From contig MNCI01025574.1 in the NCBI GenBank assembly GCA_015680685.1, positions 250,679 to 314,678 on the forward strand: a DNA stretch of 64,000 nucleotides, written 5' to 3'. Position 1 is the stretch's first letter; the number at the start of each line of letters is the position of its first letter. This document shows, one piece after another, positions 9,617 through 23,027 of this stretch. The notes beneath the pieces were generated by a model. The model was not told where the DNA came from. It saw only the letters and a program-made list of their open reading frames with translations, and made no database searches. Both the position numbers and the translations under genes were made by a program. Source of the stretch: Gnetum montanum (Eukaryota > Streptophyta > Gnetopsida > Gnetales > Gnetaceae).

Positions 9617-10475
9617 TGATGAGTGGTGAGGTACCCTTACACTCAACCATATGAATACGAACGTTCACGCACAATCTGGTCAAACTCCGCAGACGGGCTA
9701 GTTGTGGTATCTAGATAGTTACACGTTGATTGTAGTTCGATGTCTTCCCACCTGGACTAGTATTTGCTTTGTCACGTATGGTTTAGTCTAGAGTGAGGTG
9801 TATGATATGACTTCTAAACTAGTGCTACTCCTAGAGGCAATGGAAAATAGCTTTGTTTTAAGCTAAGAGGAAGTGGAAGAAGAGAATCTAAGCTAGCCTA
9901 AGTGCAATGAGCATCCATCCTTAATCATCCATACACATCTTGGACCTTGTGTACTAATTATGGGATTACCAAACGTATATTACTTGAGCAGTCCTAGATA
10001 CGCTACTGGGTTATCAAGTAGTCACACTTAAATGCTTGTGATTAAGTTGTACTCATTCCACGTTTAATAACAGGGATAGTAAAGGAAGGAAAAGAAACAT
10101 TAATTAAGAAAGTAATAAATAACAATAATAATTAAGCAATTAAAACTAAGTGAATGTTGCAATGATGAAGTAATCTTGATCTTTATTGCTGATCATGTAC
10201 ATGTCCAAGTACGTCACACTCGAATAAAGGTTCTGTACAATTGCATTATCACATTGTAGGCATGCACTGGAAAAAGGATTGAGAGAAACTAAAAATGAAC
10301 AAAAAAGACTCTACTCTAATACAAACTTACTCCTCTTCCTATGTGCCAAAAGGTGTATTTATAGGCTTACACAGGAATTGCAAAATCGTATATCCAATAT
10401 CGTTATCCAGGTTGCAATATCACGTACTCAATATCACGGATTCGATATCAGAGCCTAAAACATCATGATTCATCA
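9617..10475 (-). repeat. TAT-1 3' LTR (left in the window)
   Basis: Plus-strand ends TGATGAGTGGTG and GATTCATCA. Contains a TATA-like TATTTATAGG near 10356-10365 (minus-strand reading CCTATAAATA) and a cluster of GATAT/ATATC words at about 10387-10450. Confidence 0.9.
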
Positions 10476-10500
10476 TAGCCCCATGACTGAATGAAAATTT
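10476..10500 (-). other. TAT-1 polypurine tract
   Basis: Read on the minus strand, AGTCATGGGGCTA abuts the 3' LTR. TAT-2 has the near-identical TCAGTCATGGGGGTA at its own 3' LTR. Confidence 0.65.
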
Positions 10501-12494
10501 GTCCTTGAGTCAAACAAAATGAGAACAAGTTCCATTGATTACACAGTGGATAGGTATGGGATTATTGACTAATTAGAAATTTATTCATGCTGTAGTGGAG
10601 AGTTGAACACAACAAAATTGGGACACAAACACAAAATTACAAAATTTATTGGAACTCATGTGGTTCTTGGTGGTAGTGGTTCCTCCATGGGTCTCTTCCC
10701 CTTATCTTGTGCTCCAGGTTTTGGAAATTGATGGCTCTAAAGGAGTGCCTAGAGCTTTTCCTCTTTGGTTTGGGGATCCTATGCTGTTCATGCTGATGCT
10801 CCAACATTTGATGGAGTCGACACCTCGCATGGACATGGTAGTTGCAGGAACATCTGGTTGGCCTTGACATACCAAGCCACAAACAACCATTGTTCCTCTT
10901 CATAGGCTCTAGCCCTAACCTCTCCACCTTTTGGTTGGCTAGATTGTGTAGTGACAGGAGTTCCCTGATGGATGTTAAATGATTGTGGCTTCTGCTCTAC
11001 ATGAGGTCCTTGGCCTCTACCTCCCCCTGGGTGTTTAGTTGCACCTTGAGAAGGTCCTCCTTGTTCTACCCTTTTAGGGCCCATCTATAATCACACAAAG
11101 ATCAATTGTTAGTAAGGTTATTGAAAGAAGTTCAATTATTTCATACCTTACTCATTGCCTTTAATAAATGTTGAATTCTTTACTTAGTGTGATTTTAGAC
11201 TTAGAAATTTTTCAAGGAAGTTGCCCTAAAAGTTTAATGTCAGCCCTAATTTGTTTAGGTGACACATAAAAGGACATGTAATGATTTTGAGGAACGTTTG
11301 ATAAAATGATGACAAAAGAAATAATAGATTTGGCAATGAAGTACTCAAAGGGTATAAAATGATGTGGTGATGTGCAAAAAGTGAAAATTACAAAAGTTAC
11401 ACAAGTGGGTCCTCCCTAGAGCATGTTCCTACCTATGATGCCCTTACATAACCACACTTGAAAATTTCTGTAGGCACTAAAAGGGGTAGATGTAATCCAC
11501 ACCAGTTCCACAAAAGACACACATGTAGATACCATCATGATGAGGTATGAATTCAATGCTACACAAGACACGGGTCACAAATACATGAATAACGAGATGA
11601 GGCAAAATGTAGAAGGGATTGCAAAGATTGTAACATGAGGTAACTGACCCACAACACAATGAATCTTGAGTGTAGGATGTCATGAATGTGTTATTAGCCC
11701 GTCGCTCCATAATCAAGACTAAGTCCATTCCTTCTATTAGTGACATCGCATTGCTTCATCTAATGATGGACAATCATAAGAGCATCATGACAACAAGGCA
11801 TACGATCGCTTGGCGTTTTGTGCAAGAGAGGAGTGATTTGGAATCTACCACACACACACATAATTTTTTCCTTTTGATCTTTTCTTGTGTGGTTTCTCTT
11901 TTTTCTTTAGCCATTTTGGCACTTTTTCCTTTCCAACAGTGAACCGGAGAAGCTGCCAACCTTTAGGCATGGGTGCATGTCTTTCTAGTGGGACCCCTAG
12001 AACAACATTGAGTTTCTATTGAGTGCCTTTATTAATCTTACTCCCATTTTCATTAGATCTACAAGGATCTTAGTACAACTAGACTACATGGTAACTCCTA
12101 CAGATGTCACCAAAGACAATCCACAAGTCCCCTTGATGTCACACCCTTGCCATTCTCTCTTAGTCCATCATTTTTCACTCCACGTATAATGAGCACAAAA
12201 TTACTTTAAATTTTAACGATGACAAGAATATTATCGTACCCAGAGTAGAACCTCTTATTAATAGAATGGGTGGATGGATGTTGTGGGCTTGCTATCCAAA
12301 TTATTAGTTACTTGTGACTTGATAGCATAGAACAACCCCTCAACTAACTGGTTACATGAGTGTTTTATTCATAGATGAGATTACACATAAAAGATAAAAA
12401 AATAAATTAAAAATGAAAAACTAGAAAGCAAAAAACTGAAAAATAAAAAATTGTAAAATTAAAGAAAAGAAAAAATATTTACTAATTCTTCTTA
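10501..12494 (-). other. TAT-1 3' internal region without recognisable pol
   Basis: About 2 kb between gag and the 3' LTR. Only short open stretches are seen (for example 10646-11084 on the minus strand, Gly/Gln-rich, no known motif). No RT, RNase H or integrase signature on either strand. AT-rich with ordinary decay. Confidence 0.5.
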
Positions 12495-14531
12495 TTAGAA
12501 TGGAGGATATCCCCCATAACTAAATAGTTGAGCATGGCTAGAATTAATAAATGGAAATTGTGGATCCATGCATGTTGGAAATGTTGGAGATCGATCATAT
12601 CCAAACCACTGGGTGTATTTTGATGTCATGGTTGGAATGTATCCAAATTGGGGTGCATATATTGTATTAAAGTTGACATAGTGTGGCAAGTTAGAAGATG
12701 AGTTTAACTGATACAAAGTTGATTCACTATGACACCCTTGAATATAAGATGGTATGTAAGGATCGATATGTCTCCCTATGTGGCTATATTCATTGGGCTG
12801 CAAAGTTGTTGAAGTATTGATTGGTGGCCTTGATAAGGTAACATGAGGTGTTGGGTTTGAGAAGAAAGATGCATCATAGTGTTGAACTTGTGTTGGGTGG
12901 GAGGATGTAGTGGTCTCGAAACTATGCTGTTCCTTTCTATGGTCATGTCTAAAGAAGGGATATCTTTGATGTTGTGGAGGATTCCCACTGTGGTTGATAG
13001 TAGTAGCACAAGTAACATTTATGGGTTGATGCTGTGGTGCAAAACCTTCTAGTACTATTGATGGCAATGTAGAAGGAGGTAAAGGATGCGTATATTGAGG
13101 GTACGGAGAAGTATAAGGAACATGAGGTGGTGATATTGTGGAAGAGGACATGGGTTGATAGTATTTAGGAGAATGATAATGATGTGGTGAGATAGAGGAT
13201 GTTGACCCAGTTGGGGAAACAAGATGTTGAACTTGATAAGAAATTGGGTTCAGATAATATGAAGGGTATGACAAGTTTGGGGGTGGCCTCCCCCATGACT
13301 GGGATTTTTGCCACTCTGATTGAACACAGTATTTTTGTACGAACTTTGGATGTAACATTCTTCCCTAATGCTCATGTAAATATGACAAGATTGGGCATTG
13401 ACCTTTGGGGTGATCGTATAGGCAAATGTTACATTAATACATATGATTAGCAATTGAGTTCTTATTCTCTTCAACCCTTCTTTCCGATTGTCTAAGGGTT
13501 TTCTATCCTACTTCTTGGTTCGTCATGGTTCTACCTCTAATAGTGTCAGCATATTCTCCACATTTTTCATGTATCCATTCTATCATCTTATTAATCTTTG
13601 CCTCAATTTCATCTAGTGATTGTAGTATTGGCAAAGATGATTCCGCCTCCTTGGGGTGAGTTGATTTCTCCTCTTCATGATCATGGATCTTTGCTAATTC
13701 GAGATTTTGGTCCTATTGAGAGCTTTCAACATTCTCCCATTTAGCCATTTCTACTTCTTCTTTTGCTACCTGCTTAATAAGCTCCTGGAATTGGTGGGTT
13801 CGTAGCTTGTACACTTGACCTTGAGCATACATCCCTAGAGTATCCCTTGTTTCATTACGGAGCCCATCTATGATGTGGTACATTAGCCTTTCCTTAGAGA
13901 ACCCATGGCCTAGGTATTTGTTTAGCAACACATAATATCTTTCTAAGGTCATGTCCAAGGGTTCATGTTGTGTTTGTTTCCACTCATGGATTTGTCTCCT
14001 CAAGGTTGAAACTCTTGCATAGGTTTGATATCTTTCATTGAAGAGTTCTACCATTATTGGCCAACGTTGAATTGATTTTGGTCTTAAGGACCTGTATCAT
14101 ACCTTTTCTTGGCCAACAAGTATCATAGGAAAGAGCTTAAGTTTTTGCTACCCATTATCAATATTGTTCCAGAAACAAGCATTATTGAAGGCTTGTAAAT
14201 GATGTTGTGGATCTAAATCATAGCTTCCTAAAAACTTGGGAAAGTTGTTTAAATCAAAAATGGGTAGATGGCTTTCTTTACGATGCTTGTGGGATATTTG
14301 AACAGCCTCTTGTATATGCATTAGGCTCTTGGTGGCTAGCAGTGGTTCATCGTGACTAGGTAGGTTATGCATTTGTGAGTTGGGATGATGTTGTTTTCAT
14401 TTATGTACATAGGAGACCCTTGCATAAGATTGAGTACTCCAAACTTCATCTTCATCATCATATAATTCGTTGGTTCTCCAATGAATTGCCTTACTAGTTG
14501 TTGCATTGCCATAGTCTTGTGAGAGAGACAT
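12495..14531 (-). pseudogene. TAT-1 gag (broken by stops)
   Basis: Starts at an ATG at 14529-14531 (M-S-L-S-Q-D-Y), soon after the PBS, as in TAT-2. A retrotransposon gag core reads at 13713-14054 (VELFNERYQTYARVSTLRRQ, then PLDMTLERYYVLLNKYLGHG). A knuckle-like C-N-I-C-x4-H-P-x3-C-P lies near 13400-13440, a form usual in Athila gag. A long Pro/Tyr/His/Ser-rich open tail (12495-13358, 287 residues without a stop) ends the gene. At least four in-frame stops. Gag would form the cytoplasmic particle that packages the RNA. The TAT-2 gag core (around 48790-48990) is related. Confidence 0.75.
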
Positions 14532-14641
14532 TGTTGTGAATCATGTGTGAATTAGTTGAAATTAATTTCTTTTCTAAAAGATACATCATAAATAATTTGT
14601 TATAGAAATCTTGTATGATATAACTAATCTAGATAACTAGC

Positions 14642-14664
14642 ACCATCCTTGGAAACTATGCCAA
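14642..14664 (-). other. TAT-1 primer-binding site
   Basis: Minus-strand TTGGCATAGTTTCCAAGGAT directly follows the 5' LTR end. It fits the TTGGCGxxGTTGCCGGGGA-type site common in Athila/Tat elements, with transition-type decay. Confidence 0.7.
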
Positions 14665-15519
14665 TGATGAGTGGTGAGGTACCCCTACACTCAACCATAC
14701 GAATACAAGCATTCATGCATGATCTGATTGAACTCTACAGATGGGCTAGTTGTGGTATCTAAATAGTTACACGTTGATCGTAGTTCGATGTCTTCCCACT
14801 TGGACTAGTATTTGCTTTGTCACGCATGGTTTAGTCTAGAGTGATGTGTATGATATGACTTCTAAGATAGTGCTACTCCTAGAGGCAATGGAAAATAGCT
14901 TTTTTTTAAGCTAAGAGGAAGTGGGAGAAGAGAATCTAAGCTAGCCTAACTGTGATGAGCATCCATCCTTAATCATTTGTACACATCTTGAACCTTGTGT
15001 ACTACTTCTTGGATTACCAAGCATATATTACTTGAGTGATCCTATATATGCTACTAAGTTACCAAGTAGTCACACTTAAATGCTCATGATTAAGCTGTAC
15101 TCATTTTGTGTTTAATAGCAAGGATAGTAAAGGAAGGTAAAGAAACATTAATTAAGAAAGCAATAAATAACAATAACAATTAAGGAATTAAAACTAAGTG
15201 AATGTTGCAATGATGAAGTAATCTCGATCTTTATTGCTGATCATGTACATGTCCAAGCATGTCACACTTGAATAAATGTTCCGTACAATTGCATTATCAC
15301 ATTGCAGGCATGCACTGGGGAAAGGATTGAGAGGAACTAAAAATGAACAAAAAGGACTCTACTCTAACACTAACTTACTCTTCCTATGTACCCAAAGCTG
15401 TATTTATAGGCTTACATAGGAATCATAATATCGTGTATCCAATATTGTTATCCAGGTTGGATATCACTTATCCAATATCACGTACCTGATACTAGAGCCT
15501 AACAAATCATGGTTCATCA
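14665..15519 (-). repeat. TAT-1 5' LTR (right in the window)
   Basis: Ends TGATGAGTGGTG and GGTTCATCA; TATA-like TATTTATAGG near 15401; GATAT/ATATC cluster at about 15427-15485. Pair of 9617-10475. Confidence 0.9.
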
Positions 15520-15524
15520 GGCCT

Positions 15525-17110
15525 TATAAAACATTTTATCTAGTTCATAACTTGGAGCTAGGAGCAGTGATCTTTTCTTCAAAGATCTAGTGGTACTATC
15601 TTTGTGGTGAATGGGTAACTATTTGGACTAATCATAAAAGTCTTTAGTGTCTTATAAATTAGCCACTATGATAGAGGAAATGATTTTTTACCATTTGTTA
15701 TAGGCCTAATAGCAATAACCAAGAGGCAAATGGATTGAGTAGAGTATTCAGAAAATTTAGTAGTTTGATTATTTACCCAGATTTTCATAATAGTCTATGA
15801 GAGAAGTAGTATGATTCTTAGTGCAAAGAATTGCAATAGTAAATTCCAATAGATGGACTAGTTATAGTTGATAGTTAGAATGTGTTCTATAGGGATGAAT
15901 TAATATGTGTTTTAGTTGTGCTTCATTCTCATTTCTTGGACAAGGCACACAAGTAGGTACCAAATGCATCGAAGCAATAATGACATGTATTAGATCCTTG
16001 ATGTACCTATTGGTGGCCTAGTATGGAAAGGAATGTTGGTGATTATGTTTCTTGTTACTTAGTGTACCAACATGTGAAGGAAAAGCTAGAGACCTAGTGA
16101 TTCATTGTACTTCCATGATATTCCACTATGAAAGTGAGAAGATATTGGAATGAATTTTATTGTTGGGTTGGTTCATACATAAAGAGTGCATTGTGCTGCT
16201 TATGTGATTGTGGACTTGTTGACAAAGTCAACATACTTTCATGACTATAGTGAGTAGAAGGAAAATAACCTAGTTTTGCATTATTAATATCATGTAGCTA
16301 CATGATGTTTTAAAAATATTATTAATGATAGAAATGTCAAATTTGTATCTTGATTTCGAAGAGCATTCCAGAGGGAGATAGGCACAGTTGAATTTAAGTA
16401 GGTGAATTAGATTCTTAAGGATATATTGCATGCATGTGCCTTGTAGTATAGAGATAGTTGAGATCAAATGTTGCCACTTGAGAAGTTTTCATGTAATAAT
16501 AATTTTCAAGAAAGTTTACACACAACTCCATATTAGCTGTTGTATGATAGGCCATGTAGGGTACTATTGTATTGGGGAATTATTGAGAATAGGCCTATTA
16601 TGAACACTAATTTTATGCTATAGACCACTAAGAAAATTAAAATTATTAGGGATTAATTAAGAGTTATGAAAGATTGACAAGTAGCCTCTATTAATTACTA
16701 TAGGAGACTATTAGAATTTACATTTGGTAATCATGTATTTCTTTGGGTATCATTCCTAAAGAACCTAATGTAGTTTGGATGAAATGTGAAATTGACATCT
16801 AGATACATTGGTCCATTTAAGATTTTGAATATGACTTGTAGGATGACTTATAGATTGGCATTACAATTGTGATTAGTAATTATTCATGATGTTTTCCATG
16901 TGTCTATGGTATAAAGATAAGTGTAAAATGAGCAACATGTGATAGATTGGTTAGGTGTACAGTTGCAAATCATTGATAAGGTGATTCAGTAACTTCATAG
17001 TAGGAGAGTACATATGAAGAAGATGTTGTGGGATAGATACAATACTTAGAAAACTAGGTGGAAGGTAAAGAATAATGTGTAGGCCAGATATCCAAAGATT
17101 ATCTAGAAGG
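15525..17110 (+). pseudogene. Chromovirus RNase H end, integrase and chromodomain (broken)
   Basis: Resumes the RNase H interrupted at 9611: YLVHNLELGAVIFSSKI then WTNHKSL near 15545-15640 (family T-D-H-K-S-L), then N-N-Q-E-A-N-G-L-S-R-V near 15715. The integrase zinc-binding and linker part reads C-T-Y-W-W-P-S-M near 16005 and Y-V-S-C-Y-L-V-Y-Q-H-V-K near 16045, with the C-x2-C pair damaged. The C-terminal G-P-F-K-I-L and V-F-H-V-S-M words (16825-16910) and a chromodomain-like end (RWKVKNNV, ARYPKI near 17055-17100) follow. The D-D-E core is only partly readable. Many stops. Confidence 0.7.
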
Positions 17111-17132
17111 AAGAATAGTGAGTAGGGAGTAG

Positions 17133-20100
17133 TATAACCCCTCATTATAGGGTTCCATGGTATTATTCTATATGTGCAATTAGTTATGATATTTTGATAA
17201 CATATTTTTAGAAATTTTGTAGTCTTATGAATATGGTTATGATTTACCATGATCATACACATTAATCTTGTTGGATGTGTAATATGGTATTTGTGGTTGG
17301 TAGGGTATAAGGGTTGTGGAAGGTAACTGAACACCTACAAGTACAGATGATGCATGATGATTATGATGTTTATAATGCATCAACATGATGATGATGAGAT
17401 TATGCATGTTATGAGATGTTATGATGATAGTGTTGTTTGATAGATTATGTTATGATGTTATGCATATTCAAGTCATACGAAAAGATGACATGTTTTATTA
17501 TGCTTATGTGACTTCTTAGATATGTTGGAAATATGATTTAGTGCATATAAGTTTGATTAGTATTTTGATTATATGTCCTAAGAGTGGATTATGAAGTGTG
17601 GATTCTAGGATCATAGTTGGGATGGGAAAAATTAAGTGAAATACTTATAAATAATCAAACTAAAATAAATTAAATATAATTTATATAAAATACATGATAT
17701 ATTTTATTTTACTTTATCAACACTTATCCCTTCACATTTTCTTGGGCCTTGTTTAGAAATGTTGATTTCTTTCATTTCTCCATTTCCTATAATTCTTAAT
17801 AGGTTTTTGAAATCTCAAGGAATTTGGAGAAGTTAGCTTTGTATAGGATATGATTTGGAAGTCTTGATTCATGTTCTTGTAAATTCAAAGCATTATATAA
17901 AGTGTTTTAATGCTTTTCTTATAGTGTCAATTTTGAAAGATTCTTCAAATTTGTTGGGTAGTCTTTACCCTTATCTTCTAAATTTTGATCATAGTGCATA
18001 TTCATGAGATTTTTTTGGATGTGATAATTAGATCTAAAATGTTAGTTGAACTCACTGCATTCCTTTAATTATTTAATGTCATATGGTTGAATTTGATATT
18101 GTGAAATTGGTTGGTCTTGGATGAAATCATAATTAGATGAACCTAGGAATAGTAGGGGCTTCATTGCTAGATTCTAAGATAGCATGGGGATGTATTAGCT
18201 ATACTATTTTAGAGGAAAATAAGTCATGTAATTTTTTTTATCATGTTTGAATTAATTATGTTGTTATTTTTATTGTAATTTTTTCATGTTACAAGGAACA
18301 TGAGTCACCTTTAGGTCATGATGAAGGATTTCTAGAATGCGAGTAATTACATCCTAGTGATGCCAGGGTTTTTTGAATTTTTAACTTAGGAGAAAGCCAT
18401 GGCACCTTTGCAATGTAGTCATGCTAAATATTTAAATAGGAACACAAGTCATAGTCTAGTCATACTTTCATCATGTTGATTTTCTAAATATTTTGGGGTA
18501 GCAAAGTATCTACAATGTGAATGTAGATAGAAAAGAAGTAAGCATAGATCACAATGTGATGGTAATGGGATTGCATTGGGAATCATTGTCAAATTTATAT
18601 CTATTAAAATATTACTAGTGTGAGCAAGATGTAAGCTATATTTTGGTCATAACTAAGATCTGAATTATAATAATTGTTAATAAAGAAAGTAAGGCTTGTT
18701 GCATTAGTATGCACTACTAATACATGTATTAGAACAATTATAATCATAATGCTTAGTGCACACGTTATGTATGGTTATCAGTGGAGTTTACTGCTTATGT
18801 ACATGTGGTGTGGTATGTCTAGGTATGCTTCACATTGCTTGTGATTTTGGTAAAATACATGACATGAGACTGATATGAGGCTTGCTTATGACTTTGTTAG
18901 ATTTTTATACACGACTTGTGAGATATGGAATTTGGTTGTGCTACTAATGTTAAGATGTATGATGTAATATATATCAGTAATAACACATGTTGCACTAGTT
19001 ACTTATGATCATCATTTTATGACTGGGTATGTTATGACTATTATGATCTTGATGTATTATAAATGTGATACAAATGAGTTGTGATGATTTGATAGGTGGA
19101 GTTGACATGAGGGTATGGGCTGATTAGTGTTGAGGAACCCTAGAGGAGTTGAGATGATCCTTAGTAGAAGACATCAACAAAGCTTCTATCTCAATTATCA
19201 TCCTAAGAGTATGATAGTATAAGATAAGCATATGATTGGTATGAGATTTTAGGGCATTAAAAAATGCACATATCTATTCTTTAGAAGGTTAGTGACATGG
19301 AAGTCTAGATGAGACAATAGATACTAACACTGATAAAGAACGAAGTCATGAAAAACTAATAAAATAATTATAAGCACTGATAGTGATTTGAGTACTCATG
19401 TCAATAATATCATGCTTACACTAAGTGCATATGTATCTACTATTATAGGGGGCTATGTTAATGTGATTATGCCTTATAAGATTGTGATCCCTTGGGGGCA
19501 CTAGTTATGCATGTTATGTGTTTAATTATGAATTGGTTTTGATAACTATGATTAAGCCCTAGTTGCATATACATATGTAGATGTGCTATATGATGATCAG
19601 TTATGATATGCTATCATGATATGTTATGTGCAATGCTTGGTATATGATTTTGGTACTGTATATGTTTTCTTAGATATGGTTGGAACTATGTGATATGATG
19701 TGCTTAGTACTTTTTATGAGATGTATTAATCCTATTGTAGATAGCCTAGCTTATCCCAAATCTCTTTTTCAACATAGCATCAAAGCTCTTGTCCACAGGG
19801 GCCATGTAAAAACTCTCCATTATATCTTCCACTAATCCCCTATGTATGCAAATAATGTAGCGAGAAGCTTAAGAGACTGGTAGGCCTCAAGAAGATAATG
19901 GAGTATTTGGGTCCATCCTCTTGTATTTCTTATTACATGTATTTATTAGAAAGATGGACTTGGTTCCTAATGGTATTCTTGTATAGCCCATGACTATAGT
20001 GTTGTTTTGCATAGTGTTTATGATGAATATAATAATCATATGTGTGTTAAAAATATTGACTAATTTGATATGATGTAAATATTTTATGGATAGTATGATG

Positions 20101-20312
20101 ATGTACTATTTGATGATATGCATATATGGTAATCTTGTTTGATGTATTATGCCATAATTCTGGTTAGATCATGCATGAGATTTTTAGAATGTTAAGTATA
20201 GGTTTCCATTGTATTTATTTAATCCACTTATGTGGTCAAGGGTCAAATCCAAAGATATGTTAGATTATAGCTTCTATCTAAGCTTGGCTTAGGATCAAAC
20301 ATGTGGGATGTT
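17133..20312 (+). repeat. Probable 3' LTR of the chromovirus, ATGATG-rich (~3.2 kb)
   Basis: Begins just after a purine-rich GTAGGGAGTAG, with TATAACCCCTCAT (probably decayed TGTAAC-type start), and ends at GGGATGTTACA, a usual end for Tekay/Del-like LTRs. The interior is a long tract biased for ATG/TGATG/TTATG words without coding signal. There is no 5' partner in the window, so both borders are inferred. It fills what is otherwise a 3-kb gene-free stretch. Confidence 0.4.
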
Positions 20313-21384
20313 ACAATTGTCAATCCTATCTTTCATCCTTCATACTACATGCATAAGATACTCTAGGTGGTGTTTTAGCAATGGATGTGACTATTTATTT
20401 TATGACATATTTTCACATTTTGTAAGATTCAGAAGTACTTCATCAATTGCATTTCTGCTACACATTACCACTTTATAAATTTCTTAATTTGAAATTTCTT
20501 AACTTCTAGATTTTCTAAAATTTTCGCTTTCTCTACCTATGATTTTCTTTCGATTGTGATTTCATCTTTTTATCACTATATTTGGTAGTAACAACTGACT
20601 CAACTTCTAAATGGTTAACCACCTTTTCTTTAATGAAATATCAACCACTATTTCATTTTTCTTCTTAATTTTTTTAAAGTACAACCTTGCTTTGATACTA
20701 TATTAGAGTTTGGTTTTACATCAATTAATAAGTCTAATATACTTAAGGATCTTTTGGTTAAGAACTTCATTCATATTTAACCTAACTTAAGCATTCATAA
20801 TAATTTACATTCATAATCATGCTTTCAGCCCTCATAGATTATAAGTTATGACTTACATTATTGGTCTTACAATGAAGACCATAGTTATCATTTCCAACTA
20901 GTTTACGTATAAACTCTACATACACTTGGCTACACCTCAAAATTTCTCTTTACTCCAATGAAGACTCCTAGGTGATCTTCTCTTCTTATTTAAGAAGCTA
21001 AATCATGCTTATGTTTGGTTCAAATAGTGATCTTTGGTTCCTCTTTAGAAAACTAGATCATGACTTAGTTTTAAGCCTTACTTGATTCCTTTACCTTTCT
21101 GGGAAAGGATGCTTAATGATAGTGTTAACTCTTTAGTTATGAAGTTTGTGATAGATTATGATGATCTATAATTGTAACTCTCTTGTTATTAATTCCTTAC
21201 GATATTTGATAATTTTTTTCACACATTTTCTTCATTATCACAACTACTAGTTTTTACTTGGTTCTTGATATGTTGATATCTTTTGATAAGTTTAATAATG
21301 CCTCAATACATTGAGGAATTACTTGGTTTATATGCATAGGCAGGATTCATTTCTACATGCTTCTTCATAGTGACTTCAACAATG
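20313..21384. other. Unassigned spacer with a possible minus-strand PBS
   Basis: No coding signal. On the minus strand, near 20688-20705, TAGTATCAAAGCAAGGTTG resembles the TGGTATCAGAGC-type site that follows a 5' LTR, so 20706-21384 may hold part of a minus-oriented LTR; no second LTR was found. The right end continues into copy B. Confidence 0.3.
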
Positions 21385-21699
21385 CTTAGTTTATGTTCAT
21401 AGATAGGTCTATAACATGTCATAATCACTAAAAAATACCTTTATGAATTATTATAATTTAATTGTTATTGATTATGATCTTTATTTATGTTATGAAACTA
21501 ATGATTATGTACTTGAGACTTACTTAAAGTTTAATGGAGGTGGATTATTATGATATCATGAACAACATTTCTTAAATAATTTTTAAATTTATCTTTTTCA
21601 TTTGGATTTTTCAAGATTCTAAAAAATTAGAGATTTTAACCTCTTTTTCATTTTTGTTCTTATTTCTTCACTAAATCATACAAAGCTTCAACAAATATT

Positions 21700-23027
21700 T
21701 TCTACCTTGCAATCATATCACACATAGTTTCTTAATTTGATTTAGACTTCAGATTTTTGCTCATTAATTTTTCTGTATAATCCATTCTAGTATAATTTTT
21801 TGTTCTATCATCATAGCTTATAGTTAATTTAACACCACCTCTTTTTTTGCAACCATGATGTTCATGGTATGAACAAAATTTTCAAAGTTACTATTATGAT
21901 GATCCATCACTATTATCTATACTTTCATTATCATTGTTCTAGTGTTTCTTTCTATTCTTGTATCCATTTAGAGATCATTTTTTGATTTTGAATAAATGTT
22001 TGATATCTATTTTTAAGAGCTTTTTGCATTTTCATTAACACTATTATTCAAGTGAAAATATCCTACAATTCAAACATAGTAAATGATGTTGTATCTTCAA
22101 TGAATTCAAGAAGTGAAGACCACTCTTGTAGCCATCATTGAAGAAATAAATACCTCCTTAGAAAATTATACTTGAAATTTCTCACTAAAACCTTTAAACA
22201 TTTCCAAAGTATTAGATCCTTTGAATAGCTATAAAAATCCTTTGTGAAGCCATCCTTTATCATGGGTTTTCATCATCAACTTTTTCATAAATTTATCTAA
22301 AGAGGATAGAAAATGATTATGAGTATAGGCTATAAACTAATGAATATCTTTAATTTCTAAGGGCATCATCTGTACTTCAAAAAGTATAATATCATATTAT
22401 GTTTCTCTCTTTACTTTAAATTTATGGAGCAAAAAAAGTTTATAAATTTCTTATATCTATTTCCAACGTTTATTTGATAGAGAATAACCTCATACAACAC
22501 AACCATAAAGAATAGTTGGTTGAAAATGTCATTATAAAGTTTTTTTTGGATATGAAAATCCAAAATAGATTTCTTCTTACATTTTCTTTTTAAACTAAAA
22601 AATGTTTTCATACTACTTGCAACTCTTTGAGTAATGCACTAATCCCATTTGTAATTGCAAAAGTATGTTAGACCAAAATATTTATAAGAGGATGTAATGT
22701 ATACATGTTCATACCATATACTAAAAATGTACATGTTATTATGTGTGCCACAAATCATGATTTTAGGTTTTTGGACATTAGCTTTCATTTTTGAATGTTG
22801 GAAATAGTCACCAAGAGTATTAAGAATTTGCTATAATCCTTTCATTGAATTTGAAATTAAGATAATATCATTAGCATAGAGTAAGAGTATTATAGGACTA
22901 TGTCTAATTATAATTGCAAATTTTGTTGGTATTTTATACATCCAATCTTCAAGTTCATCACCAACAAACCTTTAGGAAAAATTATTTCATGATCATTTGT
23001 AAATTGAATGCATACCTCTTTGAATAG
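21700..23027 (-). pseudogene. LINE reverse transcriptase, C-terminal half (copy B, decayed)
   Basis: Better preserved than in copy A. On the minus strand: LLLYANDIILISNSMKGL near 22840-22900 (motif C; family Y-A-D-D), N-V-Q-K-P-K-I-M-I near 22775 (family x-V-N-x-x-K-T-K-x-M), W-G-Y-S-I-S-N-K near 22480, then MMPLEIKDIH near 22360, followed by a post-RT part with stops. The RT N-terminal side is at 26604-27110, beyond COP-B. One catalytic Asp is replaced by Asn in this copy too. Confidence 0.65.

Larger units (their letters stand above)
9617..15519 (-). mobile_element. TAT-1: non-autonomous Athila/Tat-like LTR retrotransposon with gag only
   Basis: Complete 5.9-kb element, minus orientation: LTRs 9617-10475 and 14665-15519 with perfect TGATGA/TCATCA ends, GGCCT target duplication, PBS next to the right LTR, purine tract next to the left LTR, and gag at 12495-14531. 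The internal part is only 4.2 kb; no protease, RT, RNase H or integrase motif was found on either strand. LTR ends, PBS, gag knuckle and TATA-box surroundings resemble TAT-2 (46660-56724), which carries pol and could have been the kind of helper it used. The two LTRs differ mainly by C/T and G/A changes. Confidence 0.88.
9090..20312 (+). mobile_element. Chromovirus (Ty3/Gypsy) remnant, 5' truncated and split by TAT-1
   Basis: RT end and RNase H start (9090-9611) and RNase H end, integrase and chromodomain (15525-17110) are colinear across the TAT-1 insertion; a long LTR-like tract follows to a GTTACA end at 20312. The left end begins in the middle of RT, joined to the UGT pseudogene near 9040-9090; no 5' LTR, gag or protease. 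Heavily broken. The Tekay/Del-type lineage is suggested by the integrase C-terminal order and the GATGTTACA end; not certain. Confidence 0.65.

Noticed and set aside
12495-13358. 287-residue open frame as a host Pro/Tyr/Ser-rich protein gene
   Set aside because: In line with TAT-1 gag, inside its LTRs and downstream of the gag core and knuckle; best read as the gag tail.
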